NCBI GenBank assembly: GCA_001804815.1
Contig: MHBI01000009.1
Location: 1 to 64,000, forward strand
DNA from: Lentisphaerae bacterium GWF2_50_93
GTDB taxonomy: Bacteria > Verrucomicrobiota > Lentisphaeria > Victivallales > GWF2-50-93
DNA length: 64,000 bases
Reading direction: 5' to 3'
The translations under genes were made by a program, and so were the position numbers. Below are positions 46,367 to 53,953 of this stretch, in pieces. The notes under the pieces are model-generated. The model was not told where the DNA came from. It was given only the letters and a program-made list of their open reading frames with translations, and ran no database searches. Position 1 is the first letter of the stretch. Each line of letters opens with the position of its first letter.

Positions 46367-49300
46367 TCAATCCTCTTCCACTTCCGGCACCCCATGTCCC
46401 GGTTTATTGGCGTAGATCAGCCAGTAGGTTACGGGAATTACGAGCAATGTGAAAAGGGTGGATGCGAAAAGCCCGAAGATCAACGCCCAGGCAAGTCCTG
46501 AAAATATCGGATCTATTATTATAGGGACGGCTCCGAGCATGGCGGCGCTGGCTGTAAGCAGGATTGGACGCATGCGGACCACGCAGCTTTCCATTATCGC
46601 CTCGGACAGGGTCCTGCCTTTCGCCAGGGATGCGTGTATGAAGTCGACGAGTATTATGGAGTTCCTGGTGACAATTCCCGAGAGCGCGATCATTCCGATC
46701 ATCCCGGTTGCGGTAAAATAAACCGGATCAAGATATCCAGCCGCGTAATTCGCGCCAATTAAATTCAGGAACCAGAATCCAGGCATCACTCCGAGCACGG
46801 TCAGGGGTATTGCCGCCATCATCACCGCCGGTATTGTGAACGAGGACGTCTGCGCCACAAGCAGGATGTAGATTCCGATCAGGGCGGCGCCGAAGGCAAG
46901 CCCGAGGTCACGGAACACGTCGAGAGTTATTTTCCATTCGCCTTCTCCGGAGAAGACGACCTTGAAATTGTTTGGTATCGCCCATTTTATGCCGCTGCCG
47001 TTCGAAAGGAATGTCCGGTGTGGCACAGGTCTTGGAGCAGCATCGGATATCCATCCGTTCCCTTCAGCGATCCTTTTGGTTTTTCCAGCCATATCTCCAT
47101 ATTCCGCCTTGTCGCTCTGGATGTCTACGACCACGTCCGCTGGAGGACGCCCTGCGGTTTCCGCGAAGACGTAGGCTACGCGCTGGAGATTTTTATGGTA
47201 GATCTGCTGGTCGACGCGCGCCGCCTCCCATTTTCCAAGTTCTGAAAGGGGCACGAGCTGTCCGGTGTCGCCTTTTACATGGATTCTTGCGAGATCCGAG
47301 GCGCTGGTGCGCTGTGGCACGGGGATCCTGAGCTCGATCCTGAGCGGATTCCTCTCCGTCTCCTTCTGGACGGTTCCGGCAGTGGTTCCGGAAAGGACCA
47401 TCTTCATGGTGTCGGCTATCATCTCGCTGCTTATCCCGTGGAGCGCCGCCTTTTCCTTGTCTGTTGCGAATATGAACTTCTTCCTGGGCGCCTCGCGTAT
47501 GTCGTCGACATCAACGACTCCGGGTTCAATTGCGATCCGGGCCTTGACGGCATCGGCGGCAAGCAGGAGGTCCTCATAGCTGTCATAAGGCCTTCCGTAT
47601 ACTTCCGCGACGACGCTGGCAATCACCGGAGGGCCTGGAGGAGTCTCAACGATCTTCATCCTTGCATTGTTCTTGTCGGAGATCTTCTGCAGTTCATTGC
47701 GGATGCGGAGTCCCAGTCCGTGGCTCTGCATCGAACGGTTCATCTTTCCTGCCAGATTGATCCTGATCTCCGCGATGTTGTCGCCTTTTCTCAGATAGTA
47801 GTGCCTGACCAGGCCGTTGAAGTCCATCGGTGACGATAGGCCGACATAGCTGGTGTAGTCAGCAATTTCAGGGACAGTAGAAAGAAATCTCTCGAATTCC
47901 CTGACGGCTGCATCTGTCCTCTCAAGGGTCGTACCTTCGTCTAAGTCGAGGACCAGAAGCAGTTCATTCTTGTTATCGAACGGAAGCATCTTCAGGGGTA
48001 CGCTCCTGAACGCTGCAAGCCCCATGGCGCAGGCTGTGAGGGCGGCGATTGCCGCAAGGAAGAGGAAAGAGCGCTTCCGGGTGCGGATCAGAGGTTCCAT
48101 GAGCGGAGCGAAGATCCTGTAGAGCTTCGTCTTCTTCACATCATCCATTCCGCCGGTCTCGTCATGTGCGGTGCCAACGCCTTTCCCGTACTTGCTCTTC
48201 AGCAGATGGAATGACAGCCACGGGGTTATCGTGAATGCCACCAGCATCGACATGAGCATGGTCACTGGTACGTTCAAGGCCATGGGGCGCATGTACGGAC
48301 CCATCATCCCGGTAATGAAGAACATCGGAAGGAAGCTTACGATCACTGCGAGAGTCGCAATGATAAGAGGCGGACGTATTTCAGAGACGGCTTCAAGGAC
48401 TATCCGCCTCGTCGCCTTCCTGCGGAGGGAGAAATGCCTTGCGATGTTCTCGACATCGACGATCGGATCGTCCACCAGAAGACCGAGCGCCAGTATCAGC
48501 GCAAAGAGAGTGACCCTGTTGATGGTGAATCCGAACAGTAGGTTGACCGCCAGCGTCAGCCCGAAGACCACCGGCACCGCCAGGGCAACTATCAGAGCTT
48601 CACGCCAGCCAAGCCCGAATGTCAGAAGCACGACAATGATGACGACCGCTATCACCAGTCCCCAGACGAGTTCGTTGACCTTCTCGTCGGCTGTAAGACC
48701 GTAGTTGCGGGTGACGGTCATTTCCATGTCGCCGGGCACGATGGATTTCTCCAGATGTTTCGCCTCATCCAGCACCGCATTGGCGACCCAGACGGCGTTC
48801 GAGCCTTTCTTCTTGGCGATTGCCACTGTCACAGCTGGGCATGGTTCCATGCCAACGCCTTGGTCGGCCGCCACGCCGCCTATGGAAGTTCCCGGGAAAT
48901 ATTCCTCCTTTGTGAAACCCTTCGCAGGCCCATGTCCGTATCTGACATAGCTGGCGACCTCGTCGGGACCATCGGATATTTCCGCGACATCCTTGAGGAA
49001 TACCGGCCGGCCGTCAAAGACTCCGACCACTATTTCGCGGAGCTGCCTGGCATCGTTTACCGGCTGTCCGACCTCTATCTCGATGAGATTGTCCCTGCTC
49101 CGTAAATCACCGGCGGTCCTGCTGAGATTGGCGGCCTTCAACGCACGCTGGAGCTCGAGAGGCGAGACATTATATGCCGACATCCTGTCAGGATCCATCA
49201 GCACCTGGACCACGCGCGGGGTTCCACCTATCACGTACGCCCTTGAGACGTCCCTGACTGCGGCAAGATGCTGGGTGATCTCCTCTGCGACACGGCGGAG

Positions 49301-49807
49301 GGTCATGCCGTCGGAGGTTCTGGACGACAAGGTCAGCGTGACCATTGGGACATCGTCGATCTCGACTGGTTTTACGACCCAGTCAGCCACGCCTGGAGGC
49401 ACGATGTCGAGGTTCTCGTCCATCTTCTTGAAAAGCTTTACAAGGCTGCGCTCCCTGTCCTCTCCGACATAATATCTCACAGTTATGACAGCCTGGTTCT
49501 CGCGGCTCATGGAATATACGTATTCGACTCCGTCTATCTGGTAGAGGATTTTTTCGAGAGGGGTAGTGACGAGTTGCTCAACCTCGGTGGCGGAATGTCC
49601 TGGGAAATTCACATAGACGTCGGCAAGCGGAACTATGATCTGGGGATCCTCCTCGCGGGGCGTCAGGTACAATGCGGCAAGGCCCATCAATGATGCGAGG
49701 AGTATCAAGACCAGCGACAGGTTGGACCTGAGGAATATCCCGATGATCCTGTCGGTGATATTGTGCTCCGTCAAATTGGGAATGTCCTTCTTGTCTGGCA
49801 TCAGCAT
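46367..49807 (-). CDS. RND efflux pump inner-membrane permease (AcrB-like)
   Basis: 1146-aa proton-driven antiporter: first membrane segment at about residue 30-50, a large periplasmic loop, membrane bundle 400-600, a second loop and bundle 920-1110. GLLVDDPIVDVENIARHF (about residue 470) holds the paired Asp of the proton relay. This multidrug-type family differs from the metal CzcA type. ATGs at 49807 and 49801 are both in frame; AGGA is better spaced for 49801. Cotranscribed with the adaptor gene upstream; no TolC-type gene is adjacent. Confidence 0.92.
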   Translation of the reverse strand: MLMPDKKDIPNLTEHNITDRIIGIFLRSNLSLVLILLASLMGLAALYLTPREEDPQIIVPLADVYVNFPGHSATEVEQLVTTPLEKILYQIDGVEYVYSMSRENQAVITVRYYVGEDRERSLVKLFKKMDENLDIVPPGVADWVVKPVEIDDVPMVTLTLSSRTSDGMTLRRVAEEITQHLAAVRDVSRAYVIGGTPRVVQVLMDPDRMSAYNVSPLELQRALKAANLSRTAGDLRSRDNLIEIEVGQPVNDARQLREIVVGVFDGRPVFLKDVAEISDGPDEVASYVRYGHGPAKGFTKEEYFPGTSIGGVAADQGVGMEPCPAVTVAIAKKKGSNAVWVANAVLDEAKHLEKSIVPGDMEMTVTRNYGLTADEKVNELVWGLVIAVVIIVVLLTFGLGWREALIVALAVPVVFGLTLAVNLLFGFTINRVTLFALILALGLLVDDPIVDVENIARHFSLRRKATRRIVLEAVSEIRPPLIIATLAVIVSFLPMFFITGMMGPYMRPMALNVPVTMLMSMLVAFTITPWLSFHLLKSKYGKGVGTAHDETGGMDDVKKTKLYRIFAPLMEPLIRTRKRSFLFLAAIAALTACAMGLAAFRSVPLKMLPFDNKNELLLVLDLDEGTTLERTDAAVREFERFLSTVPEIADYTSYVGLSSPMDFNGLVRHYYLRKGDNIAEIRINLAGKMNRSMQSHGLGLRIRNELQKISDKNNARMKIVETPPGPPVIASVVAEVYGRPYDSYEDLLLAADAVKARIAIEPGVVDVDDIREAPRKKFIFATDKEKAALHGISSEMIADTMKMVLSGTTAGTVQKETERNPLRIELRIPVPQRTSASDLARIHVKGDTGQLVPLSELGKWEAARVDQQIYHKNLQRVAYVFAETAGRPPADVVVDIQSDKAEYGDMAGKTKRIAEGNGWISDAAPRPVPHRTFLSNGSGIKWAIPNNFKVVFSGEGEWKITLDVFRDLGLAFGAALIGIYILLVAQTSSFTIPAVMMAAIPLTVLGVMPGFWFLNLIGANYAAGYLDPVYFTATGMIGMIALSGIVTRNSIILVDFIHASLAKGRTLSEAIMESCVVRMRPILLTASAAMLGAVPIIIDPIFSGLAWALIFGLFASTLFTLLVIPVTYWLIYANKPGHGVPEVEED

Positions 49808-49816
49808 TGTCCTATC

Positions 49817-50884
49817 TTAATCCTTTTCCTCCGGTCTGCCAGGAACAGCGACATTCTCGCCTTCCTTCAGTCCTGAAAGCACTTCGACATCATCTCCGAA
49901 GGTACGGCCTGTCCTTATGGATCTCCGGACCGCGTTTCCGTTCTCAGCGACATCGACCATCTCCAGCTGTCCGGACTTCCTGACGGATTTTGAAGGAATC
50001 AACAGCACCTGCTCGTCGGCAAGCGGGATATAGATGCGCCCGAACATTCCAGAATATATTCCTGTCGGGCATGGGCCGGTGACCTTTACCTGGAAAGTCC
50101 TGCTTGTGGAACTTGATTCCGGGACTATCTCGCTCACAGTGCCGCTGCAGATCTTGTTCAGGGTATCTATTTTGACTTCTATCTCCTGTCCGACTTTCAG
50201 TTTGCTCGCATGTGATTCCCTGACGCTTGCCACCAGCTGCATGCGGGCAGGGTCGAAAAGCTTGACGAGGGGCTGTCCGGGGACGACGGTGTCTCCTACA
50301 TCGACCTTCTTGTCGATCACTGTTCCGTCCATGGGTGAGAGTATTGTTGCATAGTCGAGGATGGACTGGACTTCATTCACAGCCTCCCTGGCCCTTTTGA
50401 GCTCGGCATCGGATGACTTGAGTTTTGTCACGGTCTTGTCGTATTCCTGCTGGCTTATGGCGCCGGACTTTGTCAGTGAGCCCAGTCTTTTCTCGTCGGC
50501 TGCCGCCTGGTTGTGGGCGGCCTCTGCCATCACGACACTTGATTTGACCTGCTGCAGTTTTGCGCGCAGGTCCGTATCGTCCAGCTTGATCAGGAGTTCG
50601 TCTTTTCTGACCATCTGTCCGGCCTTTACCTTCATTTCCATGACGCGGGAAAGGAGTTTTGAAGAAATCGTCGTCTCATGGACGGCCTGCACGGTTCCTG
50701 CGGCGGATTCCATCAACGGCATCCTGACGAGGCGGGCCGGTACGATGCGTCCATCAATCTTATGGAGTTGCTTCTGCCTGGCTTCTGAAGGGACTTTTGA
50801 ATGGAACTTGCCTGACATCCAGAGGAGGAGGATTAAGACTAGTAAACCGGAGACAAGGAATGATATTGAATTTCTTTTTTTCAT
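49817..50884 (-). CDS. RND efflux periplasmic adaptor (membrane fusion protein)
   Basis: 355-aa HlyD/AcrA-type adaptor. One N-terminal membrane anchor (FLVSGLLVLILLLW), then the biotinyl-lipoyl half motif, a helical hairpin (about residues 95-170 with DLRAKLQQVKSSVVMAEA), the second half ILSPMDGTVIDKKVDVGDTV and a beta-barrel domain. It links the permease to an outer-membrane channel. First gene of the pair; 9 nt before the permease. Confidence 0.9.
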   Translation of the reverse strand: MKKRNSISFLVSGLLVLILLLWMSGKFHSKVPSEARQKQLHKIDGRIVPARLVRMPLMESAAGTVQAVHETTISSKLLSRVMEMKVKAGQMVRKDELLIKLDDTDLRAKLQQVKSSVVMAEAAHNQAAADEKRLGSLTKSGAISQQEYDKTVTKLKSSDAELKRAREAVNEVQSILDYATILSPMDGTVIDKKVDVGDTVVPGQPLVKLFDPARMQLVASVRESHASKLKVGQEIEVKIDTLNKICSGTVSEIVPESSSTSRTFQVKVTGPCPTGIYSGMFGRIYIPLADEQVLLIPSKSVRKSGQLEMVDVAENGNAVRRSIRTGRTFGDDVEVLSGLKEGENVAVPGRPEEKD

Positions 50885-50935
50885 AATATATGCTCTTCTG
50901 TCAAGGGATTTGTTTCAAGTTGCTTAGCAATTGAC

Positions 50936-52270
50936 TTATTTCCAGACGTTGTTCATGATGAACATGCTCTTGAGGATGCGCGTGGTGATGCTGCCGGCCT
51001 TCGCGTTGGAATTCGCCTCGTTGATATAGATGCTGATGGCTTTCATGACTTCGGACACGGCAACGAAACGCTTGTCGGGATTCTTGTCGAGCATCTTCCC
51101 CATCACATCCTGCAGCCAGCTGGGGATCAAAGGGTTGATTTTCCTTGGAGCTTCCGGCTTCTTATCCCTCACGGATTCGAGAAGCTGATAGAAGCTATCT
51201 CCCTGGAACGGCTTGACATCAGTGAAGAGTTCGTAGCAGATGACTCCAAGGGAGAATATGTCGGAACGCGGATCCATTCCCTTGGCCGAATCAAAGCTTT
51301 CCGGAGACATGTATGCCGGCGAACCCATGACATCTCCGGTCATGGTCAGACCCGAGTCCGATACCTTGCATATGCCGAAATCTGTAAGCTTGACCGTGAG
51401 ATTTTCAGTTATAAGTATGTTTTCCGGTTTGATGTCCCTGTGAAGAATTCTGCACTGGTGGACATAATCCAGGGCATTGGCGATTTGTTTTATGATATTA
51501 AGTTTCTGTTCGAAGGAGAGTTCAGCCTTTTCTTTTATGTAGGCTGAGAGCGGCTTGCCGCTCACGAACTCCATTATGATGTATGGGGCCTTGGACTTAT
51601 CGTCATGGTTGAATTCGAAGAGCTTCACGATGTTGGGATGATTTATCTGCTTGAGTATCTCCGACTCCTGCATGAATCTTTTCAGCCTCATCTCATTGTT
51701 TTCAGGATCCAGATCCTTCCTGAGGATCTTGACGGCGTAGGAATTTCCGTCTCTTTCCCCGAGCAGGACAGTGCCGGAGTTGCCGGTGCCCAGGGATTTG
51801 ATTATCCTATAACCGTTGAAATCAGAATTTATCAGAGATTCCGGGGAATTGAAAATTTCATTCTTTTCCTCCAGGGCCTTGTTAATCACGGAAAGCAGAA
51901 GAGGGAAGTCGACCGGCTTGGTAAGATAATAGAATGCCCCGTCCTTAATGTAGTTTATCGCATCAGAGAATTTGGGTTCACCCGTCAGGAAAATAAATGG
52001 CACGTCCGGTATGATCTCCTGGCATTCCGCAAATAATTCCTTTCCAGAGATTTCCGGCATTACAATGTCGCAGATGATGACATCGAATGCCGATGCGTTC
52101 AACTTGTCGGCCGCCTCATGTGCGGAAGATGCCAGTTCCACATGGTATTTCACCGATAGCCCGTGCTGCAGAATCTTCCTTGTTATTTCGTCGTCGTCGA
52201 CTGCGAGAATCCATGGCTTCCCGTCAATGGAATTCCGGACACCGGGAGTTTTATTTGTATTTTCAGGCAT
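50936..52270 (-). CDS. Receiver-Ser/Thr protein kinase fusion, paralogue 2
   Basis: 444-aa cytosolic protein. Residues about 20-135 are a response-regulator receiver: AVDDDEI acidic pair, phospho-acceptor in IICDIVMPEISG, conserved Thr (FLTGEP) and Lys (YLTKPVDF). Residues about 152-420 are a Hanks-type kinase: GTGNSGTVLLG loop, AVKIL lysine, HRDIKPEN catalytic loop, DFGICK and an APE-like SPAYMSPESF. So a histidine-kinase signal could control Ser/Thr phosphorylation. The last 20 residues (AKAGSITTRILKSMFIMNNV) are nearly identical in the paralogue at 52610-53944. AGGAAAGATT precedes the ATG. Confidence 0.92.
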   Translation of the reverse strand: MPENTNKTPGVRNSIDGKPWILAVDDDEITRKILQHGLSVKYHVELASSAHEAADKLNASAFDVIICDIVMPEISGKELFAECQEIIPDVPFIFLTGEPKFSDAINYIKDGAFYYLTKPVDFPLLLSVINKALEEKNEIFNSPESLINSDFNGYRIIKSLGTGNSGTVLLGERDGNSYAVKILRKDLDPENNEMRLKRFMQESEILKQINHPNIVKLFEFNHDDKSKAPYIIMEFVSGKPLSAYIKEKAELSFEQKLNIIKQIANALDYVHQCRILHRDIKPENILITENLTVKLTDFGICKVSDSGLTMTGDVMGSPAYMSPESFDSAKGMDPRSDIFSLGVICYELFTDVKPFQGDSFYQLLESVRDKKPEAPRKINPLIPSWLQDVMGKMLDKNPDKRFVAVSEVMKAISIYINEANSNAKAGSITTRILKSMFIMNNVWK

Positions 52271-52312
52271 AATCTTTCCTGATAAGTATCGCCGTTTGCT
52301 AACCCGCTAGTT

Positions 52313-52440
52313 TCATTTTTCTTTCATGAAATATCCAGGCCAGGAGAATTTCAAGCAACTGTTTAATATATCCAGTTTTCCGGCAAGTTCAACCTTTTGT
52401 TCGTCTGGCATCACGGGACCGCGCAGTTCCAGGATTAGGA
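52313..52440 (-). pseudogene. Decayed receiver-domain fragment of a hybrid histidine kinase
   Basis: The 338-bp gap between the two fusion kinases contains, on the minus strand, a stretch that aligns with the receiver domain near the C-terminus of the intact hybrid kinase: VMPDEQKVELAGKLDILNSC against VMPDGNGVELVGNLNIINPE, followed by CLKFSWPGYFMKEK against ELKILLTSGYTDEK. DNA similarity is also plain (TTTTCCGGCAAGTTCAACC here, GTTTCCGACAAGTTCAACT there). The phospho-acceptor CD has become RG. The enclosing frame (52313-52561) is open, so a small expressed protein cannot be ruled out, but its upstream half has no similarity to anything seen here. Confidence 0.65.
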
Positions 52441-52609
52441 AAGGCTGAGCCAATTGTAGAAAATCGGGCACGGTTTTCCGCAGGAGGATGCCCCTTCGCC
52501 CGCGCATCCATTTTGGGCTTGGAGGATCATTCCTGACATGGGCATTTCCCGAGGTTTGCAATTGCTTCAGACTGTTTTTGAAAGTGAGGACAGTCTCATA
52601 AAAGACAAG

Positions 52610-53944
52610 TCATTTCCATACGTTGCTCATTATGAGCATGCTTTTCAGGATGCGGGTTGTGATGCTGCCGGCCGTGGCGTTCGAATTCGCCTCGTTGACA
52701 TAGAAGTTGACTGCCTTCATGACTTCGGCCGCAGTGCCGAAACGCTTGTCTGGATTCTTGTCGAGCATCTTGGCCATGACGTCCTGCAGCCAGTTGGGGA
52801 TCTGGGGATTCAGCTTCTTCGGGGCTTCAGGCTTCTTCTCCCTTATGGATTCAAGCAGCTGGTAGAAGCTGTCACCACGGAACGGTCTTATGCCGGTGAA
52901 AAGCTCGTAGCAGATCACTCCAAGGGAGAATAAGTCGGACCGCTGATCCTGGGTCTTTGCCGAATCAAAACTTTCCGGAGACATGTATGCCGGAGAACCC
53001 ATGACGTCGCCTGTCATGGTTATCCCGGAATCAGAAACCTTGCATATGCCGAAATCGGAGAGCTTTACGGTGAGGTTGTCGGTTATGAGTACGTTTTCAG
53101 GTTTTATGTCCCTGTGCAGGACTCCGCACTGGTGGACATAGTCAAGGGCGTAGGCGATCTGGTTTATGATATATAGCCGCTGTTCGAAAGACAGCTCAAT
53201 ATTCTGTTTGATGTAGGCCGAAAGCGGTTTGCCGCTTATGAACTCCATTATGATGTATGGGGCGTTGGACTTGTCGTCATGGTTGAATTCGAAGAGCTTG
53301 ACAATGTTGGGATGGTTTATCTGCTTGAGGATGTCGGACTCCTGCATGAACCTTTTGAGTCTGACCGCATAATTTTCAGGATCAAGATCCTTCCTGAGGA
53401 TTTTTATTGCATAGAAGTTGCCATCCTTTTCGCCGAGCAGGACGGTGCCGGAGTTGCCGGCTCCCAGCGACTTCAATATCTTATAGCCCCTGAACTCGGA
53501 TTTCTTGAACGTATCGGCTGGGTTGAAGGCGGCTTTCTGCTCTAAAAGGGCCTTTTCAATCAGTGAATGGAGGAGGGAGAAGTCTATGGGCTTGGTCAGG
53601 TAATAGAACGCCCCGTCCTTGACAAAGTTTATAGCATCCGTGAATTTCGGCTGGCCTGTAAGGACAATGAACGGTACTTCGGGGATGACTTTCCTGCATT
53701 CGACAAAAAATTCCTTTCCTGATATTTCAGGCATGTAGAGGTCGCAGATTATCACATTGAAGATCGACTGGTTGATCTTGTCGGCCGCCTCTTCCGCAGA
53801 TGCGGCGGTTTCAACGTGGTATTTCTCAGAAAGTCCTGCCGCCAGTATCTTCCTTATGGGCTCCTCGTCGTCTACTACGAGGATCCTTGGAAGTTCCTTG
53901 GCGGTGAACTCCAGTGGCGGCACGCTGTCTGTCTCTCCGGGCAT
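52610..53944 (-). CDS. Receiver-Ser/Thr protein kinase fusion, paralogue 1
   Basis: 444 aa, the same length and layout as the 50936-52270 gene, and closely similar throughout. Receiver: VVDDEEP, IICDLYMPEISG, VLTGQP, YLTKPIDF. Kinase: GAGNSGTVLLGEKDGN, AIKIL, HRDIKPENVLI, DFGICK. All catalytic residues are kept. Its ribosome site AGGAAG overlaps the end of the hybrid histidine kinase gene (10 nt gap), so the two are translationally linked and this fusion is the natural phospho-acceptor candidate. Substrates of the Ser/Thr kinase are unknown. Confidence 0.92.
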   Translation of the reverse strand: MPGETDSVPPLEFTAKELPRILVVDDEEPIRKILAAGLSEKYHVETAASAEEAADKINQSIFNVIICDLYMPEISGKEFFVECRKVIPEVPFIVLTGQPKFTDAINFVKDGAFYYLTKPIDFSLLHSLIEKALLEQKAAFNPADTFKKSEFRGYKILKSLGAGNSGTVLLGEKDGNFYAIKILRKDLDPENYAVRLKRFMQESDILKQINHPNIVKLFEFNHDDKSNAPYIIMEFISGKPLSAYIKQNIELSFEQRLYIINQIAYALDYVHQCGVLHRDIKPENVLITDNLTVKLSDFGICKVSDSGITMTGDVMGSPAYMSPESFDSAKTQDQRSDLFSLGVICYELFTGIRPFRGDSFYQLLESIREKKPEAPKKLNPQIPNWLQDVMAKMLDKNPDKRFGTAAEVMKAVNFYVNEANSNATAGSITTRILKSMLIMSNVWK

Positions 53945-53953
53945 AGTTTCTTC